Positions 46,963 to 57,141 of a DNA stretch of 64,000 bases are shown here, piece by piece. Source of the stretch: Oscillospiraceae bacterium (GTDB lineage Bacteria; Bacillota; Clostridia; Oscillospirales; Ruminococcaceae); contig WRBI01000007.1 of assembly GCA_009784625.1 (NCBI GenBank), forward strand, positions 1-64,000. The letters are read 5' to 3'. Both the position numbers and the translations under genes were made by a program. The notes beneath the pieces were generated by a model. That model did not search any database. It was not told the origin of the DNA and worked only from the letters and a program-made list of their open reading frames with translations. The number at the start of each line of letters is the position of its first letter. Within the stretch, counting starts at the first letter, position 1.

Positions 46963-47772
46963 CTACGCTTTCCCTTTTTGGTAGATACTGGGCATAACGT
47001 ACTCGAACCGGGTAGGCCTGGCCACCGATTCTGTGTGGCCGACAAATAAGTACCCACCCGGACGCATTGCGTCGTACATCCGCTCGACCACCGCCGCTTT
47101 GGTCGGCGCGTCAAAGTATATCATGACATTGCGGCAAAAAATGGTGTGAAACGGCTCTTTAAACTTAATCGAATCCATCAGGTTAAAAATTCGAAAAACA
47201 ACTTGTTTTCTGATTTCGGGTACGACTTGCACATTGTCGTTTGGCAGCTGGGTAAAGTACTTTTTCTTCCAGTGTTCGGGGATTTTCTCTATACTCTCTT
47301 TGGTGTAGATCCCCTCTTTGGCGTGATCAAGTACTTTTTGTGAGATATCGGTCGCGAGCAGCACTTTGTCCCAGTTGCCTTTGCCGCCAAAATAATCGTG
47401 CAAGATCATGGCCAGCGTGTAGGGTTCTTCCCCGGTCGAGGAAGCCGCACACCAGATTCTAAGGTCGCGGTTTTTTGAGGCTTGCTCCATCCAGGGGCAG
47501 ACGGTTCTTGAAAAGAACTCGAAGTGCTCGGCTTCGCGCATAAAGTAAGTGTGGTTGGTGGTCACCCGGTTGAGCAGGTTGGTCAGCTCATTGCCCGACT
47601 TATCCGCCTGCAACACTTTAAAGTAGTCGGCGTAAGAGCCGAAACCCCGCTGTGCCAGATAATTGCCAAGCCGCCCCTCCAGCAAAACCCTTTTAGCGCT
47701 CAGGTTTATGCCAAAGTGCTTTTTCATATAGGCGACCAAAAACTCAAACTCTTCGTCTTTAATCTTAATCAT
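46963..47772 (-). CDS. cheR: Chemotaxis methyltransferase CheR
   Basis: RIWCAASSTGEEPYTLAMILHDYF; TIFCRNVMIYFD. Confidence 0.95.
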   Translation of the reverse strand: MIKIKDEEFEFLVAYMKKHFGINLSAKRVLLEGRLGNYLAQRGFGSYADYFKVLQADKSGNELTNLLNRVTTNHTYFMREAEHFEFFSRTVCPWMEQASKNRDLRIWCAASSTGEEPYTLAMILHDYFGGKGNWDKVLLATDISQKVLDHAKEGIYTKESIEKIPEHWKKKYFTQLPNDNVQVVPEIRKQVVFRIFNLMDSIKFKEPFHTIFCRNVMIYFDAPTKAAVVERMYDAMRPGGYLFVGHTESVARPTRFEYVMPSIYQKGKA

Positions 47773-47811
47773 TTGTTATATCTACTCTCAAAATCACAAT
47801 ATCGATCAAGG

Positions 47812-48330
47812 CTATTCTTCCTCACTGTCCGAGTCGTCCGTCATATACATACTGTCTTCGAGCACCGCGAGGAAGTCGAGAATCAAGCGGACAGAGTTTT
47901 CCGTTCTGCCAATACCTTGAATGAACTTTGCTTCAGCCGAGTCGGAAAAGGTAGGCGGCGGCGAGATATGATCGCTGTCTATCCCGACCACTTCGCTTAC
48001 GCTGTCGATGATCATGCCCACCGACGCACCCTTATACTCGACCACAATGATGCATGTGCGCTCGTTGTATTCCATATGCTGTTTGCCAAACCGGGTGAGG
48101 ACATCTACAATCGGGATGACCTTTCCACGCAGGTTGGTAATGCCCTTGACGTACTCGGGGGTGTTGGGAACCCGAGTAATCGGCTGAACGTTGATGATGT
48201 CGACCACATGCCGGATGGGTATGGCAAAGTCCTGGGAATCGAGGAGGAACACCAGGTACTTGTTTTGCATGGTGTCTTCTTCCCCGGTTTCAAGCAGTTG
48301 GGCCTCGGCCATGTTTTGCATCTCTTCCAT
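47812..48330 (-). CDS. cheW: CheW
   Basis: NKYLVFLLDSQDFAIPIRHVVDIINVQPITRVPNTPEYVKGITNLRGKVIPIVDV. Confidence 0.93.
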   Translation of the reverse strand: MEEMQNMAEAQLLETGEEDTMQNKYLVFLLDSQDFAIPIRHVVDIINVQPITRVPNTPEYVKGITNLRGKVIPIVDVLTRFGKQHMEYNERTCIIVVEYKGASVGMIIDSVSEVVGIDSDHISPPPTFSDSAEAKFIQGIGRTENSVRLILDFLAVLEDSMYMTDDSDSEEE

Positions 48331-48337
48331 TATTGGG

Positions 48338-50740
48338 TCACCTCTTTTCCGTAACCATATCGATAATGCTGCCAACATCTAAAATCAGGCTGATTGTGCC
48401 GTCGCCGAGGATGGTACAGCCGGAAATGCCGTAGGGCTTGATGTCAAACCGGCTGAGATATGCGGGCAGGGGCTTGACCACGATCTGCTGCTCGCCGATC
48501 AGCTTGTCGGCAAAGAGTACGGCGGACGCGCCGGCGCTCTGTACCCAGATCATAATTCCCTCTTCGATGTCGGTGATGCAATCAGGCACCCCGTACAGGT
48601 TATGCAGCCGGACGATCGGGTAGACGTCCCCGCGAATGACGATCATCTCGTTTCCGTCCGTATCCACAATCACCTGGTCTTTAGTCGCCTTAAAGCTTTC
48701 ATTGATGGCGGTGATCTGCAGGGTGTAGTTCCCGTTGCCAACCGAGATATCCATCCCGTCCACAATGGCCAGGGTGAGAGGAATCTTTAAGAAGACGCTT
48801 GAACCGTAACCCTTTTTGCTCTCGATGGTGACCGTGCCGCCTACCTTCTCGATGTTCTTCTTGACTACGTCCATCCCAACGCCGCGCCCGGAGAATTCAG
48901 TGACCACTTCTTTGGTCGAAAATCCGGGTGCGCACAGGAGCATGAAAGCTTCTTTTTCGCTGTACTCACTGGCCGGTTTGGTCAGGATGCCGTTCTTCTT
49001 TGCCTTTTCGAGCAGGAAGTCGGCGTCCAGCCCTTTGCCGTCGTCCGAAATGGTGATCAGGATTTCGCCGCCTGTGTTTTGGGCCGAAAGGGTGATTGTG
49101 CCCTTGGCCGGCTTTCCGGCCGCGGTGCGCACGTCGGGGGTCTCAATGCCGTGGTCCATCGCGTTTCGGACAAGGTGCATGATCGGGTCGGAAATGCCGT
49201 CTATAATCGTCTTGTCAATGTCGGTCTCTTCACCCATCGTGACCAGCTCACACTCTTTGCTCAGCGCCTTGCACATGTCGCGGACAGTTCGCTGATGTTT
49301 TTGGAAAGTGCCGGCGATCGGAATCATCCGGATACTCATTACCATGTCTTGCAACTCATCGGTCAGCTTGCGCAGCTGTCTTTCCGCCTTTTGGAAGTTA
49401 TCCATTTTGGTCAGACCTTTAAGGTCGGGTGAGCGAACAACCATAGACTCGGTAATTACCAGCTCGCCCATCAGATCCATCAGCTTATCCAGCTTGTCCA
49501 GGCTCACGCTGATCAGGCTCTGTTTGATGGGCGCTTTTGCCGCCACCGCCGGTTTGGGCGGGGCTTTGACAGCCGCGGCTTTGTCTTGGTCGGGCGCGGG
49601 CGCCGTGTCCACTGCCGCCGGGGCACTTTCGGCTGTCGGCGCGGGCGGCTCCGGCTTGGCCGGCGCGGTTTCGATTTCAGTCAGGGCGGCCGATTTCACG
49701 TACATCGCGCTCTCGATTGTACTTTGCAGCTCGCTCGTGGGCATCGGGGTCTCGAGTGAGATGGCCAGGCCGTCCCGCTTGATGATATCGGCGGTGGCCG
49801 GGTTGTTCTCAATGTCCGGCGGGAGGTAAGAAGCGATCTTACAGCTGGAGCGCAGCGAGTTGACCAACATGAACGCGCGCAGGTTTTCCATACCGCAATC
49901 GTCTTCAAAGCGAACCAGCACGTCGAATTTTTGACCGGAAATATCCCCGGCGGCCGGCTCTGTCTCGGCGGCCGTTTCGCCCGGGCTGTCCTCGCCGCCC
50001 ACCAGGGCGACTGTCTTGACATACGGTGTCGATTCGATGATCTCCCGCACCTGCGTACTTGTCAAATCACTTTCTAGGTTTACGACAAACCCGTTTTCCA
50101 TAATAAACTGGGAGGTCTCGGAGTTGCTTTCTATATCGGGCGGATCATACGAGATCACGTTGCAGCTGGCATTTAAGGTGGTCACCAGAATAAACGCACG
50201 CAGGCTCTCCATCCCACAGTCGTCTTCAAACCAAATTTCAAACTGCATCGCCCCATCGCCGCCGGGTTCGGCCGCGGCCCGCCCGGCACTCTCGGCCGGG
50301 ACAGAGGGCGCAGGCTGTGCGGGTGCGTCCGGTTTACCCTCGCCTGTGAGGACGATAAAGAACGCTTCAGTTCTGGGGATCAGGTCGCTGTCGGTCGCAA
50401 GCTCTTCGCCGTCTTGAATGGCCTGCAGCTGGCCTTTCAGGAAGTCGGTGGCATCCAACATCAAGTCGAAAAGCTCAGTAAAGTGCCCCTGGTCAATCCC
50501 GTTGTCCCGAATGTGGAAGAAGCTGTCCTCCAGCTTGTGGGTGACCGAGGCGATCAGATCCAGCTCCATCATGGCGGCTGAGCCCTTGATTGTGTGCATG
50601 ATGCGAAAAACTTCATTGACCGAATCTTCGGTCAGGGTTTGATTCTTTTCAGATGTCAGCAACACCTCATCGAGTTGTTCCAGCAGCGAGGACATCTCGA
50701 ACAGGAACATTTCCATCATTTGCTCGTTACCACTGCTCAT
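48338..50740 (-). CDS. cheA: Chemotaxis histidine kinase CheA with duplicated P2-like domains
   Basis: P1 HTIKGSAAMMEL; P4 HLVRNAMDHGIE...FSGRGVGMDVVKKNIEKVGGTV; P5 CheW-like end; two FEDDCGME(S/N)LRAF(I/M)LV repeats. Confidence 0.96.
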   Translation of the reverse strand: MSSGNEQMMEMFLFEMSSLLEQLDEVLLTSEKNQTLTEDSVNEVFRIMHTIKGSAAMMELDLIASVTHKLEDSFFHIRDNGIDQGHFTELFDLMLDATDFLKGQLQAIQDGEELATDSDLIPRTEAFFIVLTGEGKPDAPAQPAPSVPAESAGRAAAEPGGDGAMQFEIWFEDDCGMESLRAFILVTTLNASCNVISYDPPDIESNSETSQFIMENGFVVNLESDLTSTQVREIIESTPYVKTVALVGGEDSPGETAAETEPAAGDISGQKFDVLVRFEDDCGMENLRAFMLVNSLRSSCKIASYLPPDIENNPATADIIKRDGLAISLETPMPTSELQSTIESAMYVKSAALTEIETAPAKPEPPAPTAESAPAAVDTAPAPDQDKAAAVKAPPKPAVAAKAPIKQSLISVSLDKLDKLMDLMGELVITESMVVRSPDLKGLTKMDNFQKAERQLRKLTDELQDMVMSIRMIPIAGTFQKHQRTVRDMCKALSKECELVTMGEETDIDKTIIDGISDPIMHLVRNAMDHGIETPDVRTAAGKPAKGTITLSAQNTGGEILITISDDGKGLDADFLLEKAKKNGILTKPASEYSEKEAFMLLCAPGFSTKEVVTEFSGRGVGMDVVKKNIEKVGGTVTIESKKGYGSSVFLKIPLTLAIVDGMDISVGNGNYTLQITAINESFKATKDQVIVDTDGNEMIVIRGDVYPIVRLHNLYGVPDCITDIEEGIMIWVQSAGASAVLFADKLIGEQQIVVKPLPAYLSRFDIKPYGISGCTILGDGTISLILDVGSIIDMVTEKR

Positions 50741-51130
50741 CGATACACACCAGCCTTTGTTCTTTTTCTTTAAACAGACGCACACGCACACAGCGCGGAG
50801 AAATTATTTCGTCTTTCTTTTGAGAATGTCTTATGAAGCAAAACTGTATAGCTGACGGCTTGATCATGCCGTTTGATATAATACATTAAGGGCAGTCTGC
50901 GCTTGGTCACATGTTTGCTCGCGCCCAAATATGACGCTGAAAATCTTTCACTAGACATTATACCACAGTTGACAGGTATTTTGCAATCGCGAACTTTGTT
51001 TCTAAAAAAAACCTTGAAAAATGGCATTTGACGCGCTTTCAGGTACACTTTGCGCGTTTTTTTGCACAAACCGCTTGACAACCACTCGCTTCTAGGGTAT
51101 CATATGTACTTGCTTGCCAAAGACAAGTGG

Positions 51131-51206
51131 GAGCCATTAGCTCAGCCGGTAGAGCATCTGACTTTTAATCAGAGGGCCCGGGGTTCGAGTCCCCGATGGC
51201 TCACCA
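51131..51206 (+). tRNA. tRNA-Lys(TTT), CCA encoded
   Basis: GAGCCAT...CTGACTTTTAATCAG...GGGGTTCGAGTCCCC-ATGGCTC-ACCA cloverleaf. Confidence 0.97.
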
Positions 51207-51228
51207 GCGGCAGACCGCCCGCATCCAG

Positions 51229-51258
51229 AACGCGCCTCCAATTTATGAGGCGCGTTTT
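51229..51258 (+). terminator. Terminator after tRNA-Lys
   Basis: AACGCGCCTC-CAATTTAT-GAGGCGCGTTTT. Confidence 0.8.
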
Positions 51259-51547
51259 GTTGTGTATGTGACAGTTTATTTGTTGCCTGCTTTTAAATCT
51301 ATCGGTTTATACTTCATCTAAACGACTAAATAAATGGTAATTACTACAAATATATCACGGGCGATTTATTTAAATACAACAAAACGCATCTTCATTTAGA
51401 AAAATTTATAAAAGATATTGACAAACGCATAGATTCGCTATATGATAAAGGCAATAAAAACAAGGCTGTTTTTAAGACTTTTGCGATTGTATCGCATTTT
51501 TATTTGCAAACTGGCTAATCGTTTAGATATAGGGGTGGTGGTCGCTG

Positions 51548-52594
51548 TTGACAATTAAAGATGTGGCAACGATCGCGAGGGTGTCGACCGCTACCGTTTC
51601 TTACGTAATCAACGGCACAAAGCCGGTCCTGCCTGAAAAACGGCAAAGGGTGATTGAGGCGATCAAGCAGACCGGTTACCAGCCCAATCAGGTAGCCAAA
51701 AGCCTGCGGACAAAAAAGACCAACAACATCGGCGTCCTGGTCGAAGACATTCTTGGTTTTTCGACTTCCCACATAATCAACGGGATTTCTGAGCACGTTG
51801 AGCAGTCGGGCTACAACATCCTGCTCAACGACTTGCGGATGCTGGGCAGCCTGTTTAACCGGTACGATCAGATTGTTCAGCAAAAAGACAAGATCAGCAA
51901 GGCGCTCTCGCTTTTGGTGTTTGGCGCGCGGGTGGACGCGGTCATCTATGTGGGTATGTTTGACCGGGATATCTCGGGGATCATCACCGACCTGGGCAAG
52001 CCGATCATCATTGCTTACTCCACCGCCAAAGACAGCCACACCTGCTCGGTTACTTACGAGAATGAACAGGCGTCCGCCGATGCGGTCCGTTACCTGTTTG
52101 ACGCAGGGCACAGGCGGATCGCGGTGATCACCGGGCTTGCGCACACATCCCCCGCCCAGCTGCGGATGCGCGGGGTGCTCAGCGCCTTTAAAGACGCCGG
52201 TCTTGTGCTGGATGGCGCTCTGGTCAAAAACGGCGACTGGGAACGCGAAACCGGTTACTCCTGCATGAAAGATTTGCTGGAGCACGAAAAAGACAATCTG
52301 CCCACCGCTGTTTTTGCCATGAATGACTTGATGGCGATCGGCGCGATGGACGCCATCCGCGATGCCGGCCTGCGGCTGCCCGAAGACATCTCGGTGATGG
52401 GGTTTGACAACCGCGAAGTATCCCGTTTCGTCTGGCCGCGGCTGACAACGGTCGAGATCGACTTAAAAGGGATCGGATTTGCGGCCGCACAGCTGGCGGT
52501 CGCCCAGCTTGAGCCGGGCAGCAAAAAGGCAAAAGGGCGAAACATAGTTCTGCCCAGCCGGATTATCCCCGGCGGCACGGTGGCAAAGGTTTAG
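51548..52594 (+). CDS. LacI-family transcriptional regulator
   Basis: LTIKDVATIARVSTATVSYVINGTKPVLPEKRQRVIEAIKQTGYQPNQVAKSLR; TTG/GTG-type start. Confidence 0.96.
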   Translation: MTIKDVATIARVSTATVSYVINGTKPVLPEKRQRVIEAIKQTGYQPNQVAKSLRTKKTNNIGVLVEDILGFSTSHIINGISEHVEQSGYNILLNDLRMLGSLFNRYDQIVQQKDKISKALSLLVFGARVDAVIYVGMFDRDISGIITDLGKPIIIAYSTAKDSHTCSVTYENEQASADAVRYLFDAGHRRIAVITGLAHTSPAQLRMRGVLSAFKDAGLVLDGALVKNGDWERETGYSCMKDLLEHEKDNLPTAVFAMNDLMAIGAMDAIRDAGLRLPEDISVMGFDNREVSRFVWPRLTTVEIDLKGIGFAAAQLAVAQLEPGSKKAKGRNIVLPSRIIPGGTVAKV

Positions 52595-52731
52595 GCCGGC
52601 GTAGTATCCGCCTGCGGGGCGGCATATTTATATCACAGGCAGGAAAAATCGATTCGGACATTCACGCAACTTACGGGGTTCTCAGCCAACCGGGCTGTCC
52701 CAATATAAAAAACGATGGAGGAACATTTACT

Positions 52732-54171
52732 ATGAAAAAACATATCAGGCTCAAAGCGCTCGTCAGCCTATGTCTTGTGTTGCTGCTGGTTTTGGCCGCA
52801 TGTGGAAACGGAGGAACGGCGCCGGCCGCCCCTCAAGCACCGGCCACCCCCACTGCGGGCGGAGAAGTGCCTGACCCGGACACCCTGGACCAAACCCCGG
52901 TAACCATTACATACGCCATGTGGGGGGACAACGCGGAAGTCGCAACCCTCGAAGAAGTCATTCAAAACTTTAACCTTGAGTTTCCCTGGATCACGGTTGA
53001 AATCATTCAGGTTGACCGCGGCGAGTACGAAACCTGGATGAACACCATGGCGGCAGCCGGCACACTGCCCGACACCGCGATCATGGCTGAGCCGATGGTT
53101 ATGCCTTGGGCTGAGCGCGGCGTCCTGCTCCCGGCCGACACCGCCGCCATCATCGAGGCGGTCGGCGACACCCCGCTCGATCACCTCGGTTTCCGCTGGG
53201 AAGGCCAGGTGCTTGCTTACTCGGTCTGTAACAACTTGGTTCAGCTCTTCTACGACATCGAAAAATTTGAAGCGGCCGGCGTTGCCCGCCCGCCAAAAGA
53301 TTGGCAGCAAGCTTGGACCTGGGACGAGTTCATCGACGTAGCGAAATCCCTGACCCTCGACTCGGCCGGCAGAGACGCCCACGACGCGGGCTTTGATCGC
53401 AACAATGTCGTACAATGGGGGATTCGCTTCTACAACGCCTCCTGGATGCTCGAGACCTGGGCGCTGGCCAACAACGGCGGCTGGTTTGATCCCAATGATC
53501 CTTCCAGCGTAATCATCGACCAGGCCGCTTCGGTTGAAGCTATGCAAATGATCGCCGACCTCCACCTGGTTCACGGGGTTTCCCCCCAATTCGGTACAAA
53601 TGAAGGCACAATCGATACCTGGCTGGTTGAAGACACAGCAATGGCCATAAACGGCGGCTGGTCGAACGGCGTATGGCTGGGCGGCGCAAGAGCCGAGCAC
53701 GGGCTGGACTTCAGCATCGGCGTACTCCCCCGCATGGCCGGTCAGGCCACCATTGCCACCGCAGGCGTAAACGTCGCGTTCGCGACCTCCCCCAACCCGG
53801 AAGCCGCCAACATCTGGCTGGCCTGGTACGCACAGCCCACAAACGCCTGGAATCTGGTCGAAGGCGGCATCTGGATGCCGATCTTCCATGAATGGTACTC
53901 CGACGAAAGCCTTATGCGCCGCTGGGCCGACAACGACTACCCCGGCCGCGCAAGCCAAAACTTCCCGGCTTTTGAAGACTACCGTGCAGCCGCCATCGAG
54001 TACTCGCTTTCCCCCGTCGTCCACTCGGCGGCCTGGTACTGGGTCAACAACACCGACGTATTTTTGGATGTTCTCGGCACTGTTCTAGCCCCGGTATGGG
54101 ATGGCTCGCAGACAGCTGAACAAGCGATCTCTGGCGGTATGAGTGCCCTGACCGCGGCGATCAGAGGCTAA
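52732..54171 (+). CDS. Sugar ABC transporter substrate-binding lipoprotein
   Basis: LVLAACGNGG lipobox; family 1 SBP fold; between LacI regulator and permeases. Confidence 0.92.
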   Translation: MKKHIRLKALVSLCLVLLLVLAACGNGGTAPAAPQAPATPTAGGEVPDPDTLDQTPVTITYAMWGDNAEVATLEEVIQNFNLEFPWITVEIIQVDRGEYETWMNTMAAAGTLPDTAIMAEPMVMPWAERGVLLPADTAAIIEAVGDTPLDHLGFRWEGQVLAYSVCNNLVQLFYDIEKFEAAGVARPPKDWQQAWTWDEFIDVAKSLTLDSAGRDAHDAGFDRNNVVQWGIRFYNASWMLETWALANNGGWFDPNDPSSVIIDQAASVEAMQMIADLHLVHGVSPQFGTNEGTIDTWLVEDTAMAINGGWSNGVWLGGARAEHGLDFSIGVLPRMAGQATIATAGVNVAFATSPNPEAANIWLAWYAQPTNAWNLVEGGIWMPIFHEWYSDESLMRRWADNDYPGRASQNFPAFEDYRAAAIEYSLSPVVHSAAWYWVNNTDVFLDVLGTVLAPVWDGSQTAEQAISGGMSALTAAIRG

Positions 54172-54250
54172 TCCGCTAACATTATGCGGCGCCCGCGCGA
54201 AGTTTTCGGGCGGGCGCCGCCCCTTATTTCGATTCAAAGTTTAGGAGGGT

Positions 54251-55606
54251 GTGAACCCAATGACCGCACCAGCGACAAAAATATTAAAAGTGACAGGGGT
54301 TCTATATCTGGCATCCGCCGGCGCGAGCGCACTTGTGGGGATCCTCGGGCTGACCGGCTCAGGGTTTCTTGCGTCCATTCGGCCGGAGGGCTTTATCTTT
54401 GCGCGGGCATTGATGACCCACGTCGCGCCGCCCGGCGCGATGCCTGTCTTTCACGCCTTTCTGATTGGATTCGCCCTTTACCGCCTGTTTATCGCGGTTT
54501 GGAGCTGCAAGTACGCCGACAGCATCCCGGCCGCGCCCACACTCGGCCTGCTCGGCAAGATCGACCTCTGGCTTGTGATCTTGATCACCGCGTTTTCGGT
54601 CTTTTTTATCGCGGGGTTTTCGTTTATCTGGTTTGCGGTCTCCTGTTATGCCGGCACCATCCTGTTGCTGCACGGCTCGGCCAAGAACGATTTTCGGCCG
54701 GGCAGAGCCGACCGCAGTGAAGCCAGGGCGGCCAAACTGTTCCTAATTCCGGCTTTTCTCGGGCTTACCCTGATCACTTACATACCGCTGATTTCGGTTT
54801 TTGTGCTCTCGTTGTTTGAATGGCGGATTCCCGGCGCGCCGCGCTTTGCCGGCTTCGCCAATTATACCCATCTGTTTACCGAAAACTTTTTCTTCTGGAC
54901 TTCGATTCGGGTAACGATTGTCTACGCGTTCATAACCGTGGCAATCGGGATGGTCTACTCGATGCTCATCGCCCTGCTTCTCAACCGAAAGATGCCCGGG
55001 CGCACGGTCTTCCGGACGATCTTTTACCTGCCGTTTATCATGCCGGTCATCGCTTCGTTTATGATCTGGCGGCTGCTCTACTCGTGGGAAGGGCCGATCA
55101 ACTCGATCATCAATATGTTGGGTGGCAGCCGAACCCATTTTTTAATGGACAACACAACCATCATCCCCGCCTTGGCAATCGTTGCCGTTTGGGCGAGCGG
55201 AAACATTATCGTCATCAAGATGGCCGGGCTTGGCAACGTGCCGCGGGTTTATCAAGAAGCTGCCGAAATCGACGGCGCAAACGCCTGGCAGCGCTTCTGG
55301 AAAATCACCATCCCCTGTATGACCCCGATCATCTTTTACAACATGCTGATGAGCTTGGTCACACATATGCAGGTGTTTGTGCCCTCACTCATCATGGCCT
55401 CCGGCGGCTCGGCCGGGCGGGGGATTGTCCCTGAATCCTACTTATTTATGACATTTACCATGTACCGCGAAGGGTTCATGAACAGCTTTATGGGCCGGGC
55501 AAACGCTTTGTCGTTCATCTTTTTTATCCTGGTCGGTATCTTTACCGCAATATTGTTCCTGACATCGAAATCCTGGCTGTTTTATGAGGGGGGTGAGCCG
55601 AAATGA
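54251..55606 (+). CDS. Sugar ABC transporter permease (MalF/UgpA-type) with extra N-terminal multi-TM module
   Basis: EAAEIDGANAWQRFWKITIPCMTPIIFY EAA loop; about 155-aa N-terminal membrane extension. Confidence 0.92.
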   Translation: MNPMTAPATKILKVTGVLYLASAGASALVGILGLTGSGFLASIRPEGFIFARALMTHVAPPGAMPVFHAFLIGFALYRLFIAVWSCKYADSIPAAPTLGLLGKIDLWLVILITAFSVFFIAGFSFIWFAVSCYAGTILLLHGSAKNDFRPGRADRSEARAAKLFLIPAFLGLTLITYIPLISVFVLSLFEWRIPGAPRFAGFANYTHLFTENFFFWTSIRVTIVYAFITVAIGMVYSMLIALLLNRKMPGRTVFRTIFYLPFIMPVIASFMIWRLLYSWEGPINSIINMLGGSRTHFLMDNTTIIPALAIVAVWASGNIIVIKMAGLGNVPRVYQEAAEIDGANAWQRFWKITIPCMTPIIFYNMLMSLVTHMQVFVPSLIMASGGSAGRGIVPESYLFMTFTMYREGFMNSFMGRANALSFIFFILVGIFTAILFLTSKSWLFYEGGEPK

Positions 55607-57093
55607 GCAGTGAACGCAAAGCACCGACCCCCGGCAAGGGGCTGCTAAAGATTTCGGGTGCCCTGCTGATTGCGCTGGCTTTGCTTGCCTTTGGATTTGG
55701 CGGGCTGGGGCTGGCCGGGGTGGACATCACCGGCACCATATATTTAGAGGCCACCATCACCGACGCCATGTCCATTCCCGAAGTGACCGAAGAGATCCAC
55801 CCGGTATCCGGGGATCCTGTCAGCGTACCGATCTGGACAAGTGAATCCTGGGATGAGATGCAGGCCGCGCTGCGGGTCGCGAGGATCACAGCGGCCGATG
55901 GGGTTGCCTCCCAGGTTGAAGTCGACGCGGTGGCCGACACGCTCAGGGGCGCGGTCAACGCTCTCGCGCTCACCGAGGCCCACGCCGACACCGACCGCGC
56001 CACCCTCTTGCCGACCGGACGGGCGATCGATGTTTACTTTACTTTTGTCCTGATTTTTGCTTTGATCCAGCTGGCAAGCGGGCTGCTTTGCCTCAAGTTC
56101 TGCGCGGATGTCAAAAAAGCGCGGATGCTGGGCGTCTTCGGGGTGATCGGGTTTGGACTTACGCTGACCCTCTTCTTTTTCACGGCCGGTACACTCGGCC
56201 ACGCGCTGGCCTGGCCAATGATTGTCTTTTTCCTGATACCGGCTCTCGCTTTGGCCGGCGCGCACAAGAATGACCGGCGGGTCTCAACTGTGGTCATCTT
56301 CGGGGTTTTGGTTTTGTTTTCAGCCGTTGTCCTCCTGCCCATCTGGTGGATAATCCGCTCTTCGCTGATGACTTTGCCCGAAGTCGCGACCATGTCCTTT
56401 TTCCCCAGCCGCTGGCGGTTCTCGAACTACCCTCTCGCGCTTGAATCCTTCCACTTCTTCCTGTATCTGCGCAACACGCTGATTATTGCCGTCCCGTCCG
56501 TTGTCTTGGGTACGGGTACAGCCATCCTTTGCGGCTATTCGTTCGCCCGCTTCCGCTTCAGGGGCAAAAAGTTCATCTTCGGGCTGTGTATCGCGTCTAT
56601 GCTTTTGCCGCCTATGGTCACCTTGATCCCGATCTTTATTGTCTGGACCAGTTTCTTTGATATGTCCAACTCGTTCCTGCCGCTGATTTTGCCCTGGGTT
56701 TGCGGGGGCGGGGCGTTCAATATCTTTTTGATGCGCCAGTTTATCCTGACCATCCCGCGGGAGCTGGACGAGGCCGCCATGATCGACGGGGCAGGGCGGC
56801 TGCGGATTTTGGGGATGATCATAATACCGGCCATCAAGCCCGCCATCATGGTGGTCGGTATCTTTATCTTCATGCAGATTTGGAATGATATCTTAACCCA
56901 GACCATCTACCTTTCCGACCCCGAAATGGCCACTATGGCGCTTGGTCTGCGGGTCTTTTCCGGCTCGTTCGGCACGGTCTGGAACTTGACTATGGTCGCC
57001 GCTGTGCTCGCGATCATCCCCGGCCTGATCATCTATATCATCGGCCAAAAGTACCTGGTTGAGGGGATCGTGATGACCGGCATGAAGAACTGA
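55603..57093 (+). CDS. Sugar ABC transporter permease (MalG/UgpE-type) with N-terminal multi-TM module containing a FIVAR-like insert
   Basis: LDEAAMIDGAGRLRILGMIIIPAIKPAIMVVGIF EAA loop; insert SESWDEMQAALRVARITAADGVASQVEVDAVADTLRGAVNAL. Confidence 0.9.
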   Translation: MSSERKAPTPGKGLLKISGALLIALALLAFGFGGLGLAGVDITGTIYLEATITDAMSIPEVTEEIHPVSGDPVSVPIWTSESWDEMQAALRVARITAADGVASQVEVDAVADTLRGAVNALALTEAHADTDRATLLPTGRAIDVYFTFVLIFALIQLASGLLCLKFCADVKKARMLGVFGVIGFGLTLTLFFFTAGTLGHALAWPMIVFFLIPALALAGAHKNDRRVSTVVIFGVLVLFSAVVLLPIWWIIRSSLMTLPEVATMSFFPSRWRFSNYPLALESFHFFLYLRNTLIIAVPSVVLGTGTAILCGYSFARFRFRGKKFIFGLCIASMLLPPMVTLIPIFIVWTSFFDMSNSFLPLILPWVCGGGAFNIFLMRQFILTIPRELDEAAMIDGAGRLRILGMIIIPAIKPAIMVVGIFIFMQIWNDILTQTIYLSDPEMATMALGLRVFSGSFGTVWNLTMVAAVLAIIPGLIIYIIGQKYLVEGIVMTGMKN

Positions 57094-57100
57094 CCAACGA

Positions 57101-57132
57101 CAAAGGGCACCGTAATCGGCGCCCTTTTGTGA
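57101..57132. terminator. Bidirectional terminator between convergent genes
   Basis: ACAAAGGGC...GCGCCCTTTTGT. Confidence 0.75.
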
Positions 57133-57141
57133 TTGTTTGGG

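Noticed and set aside
52768-54024. 418-aa minus-strand ORF
   Set aside because: Antisense shadow of the sugar-binding protein gene, a GC-codon-bias artefact
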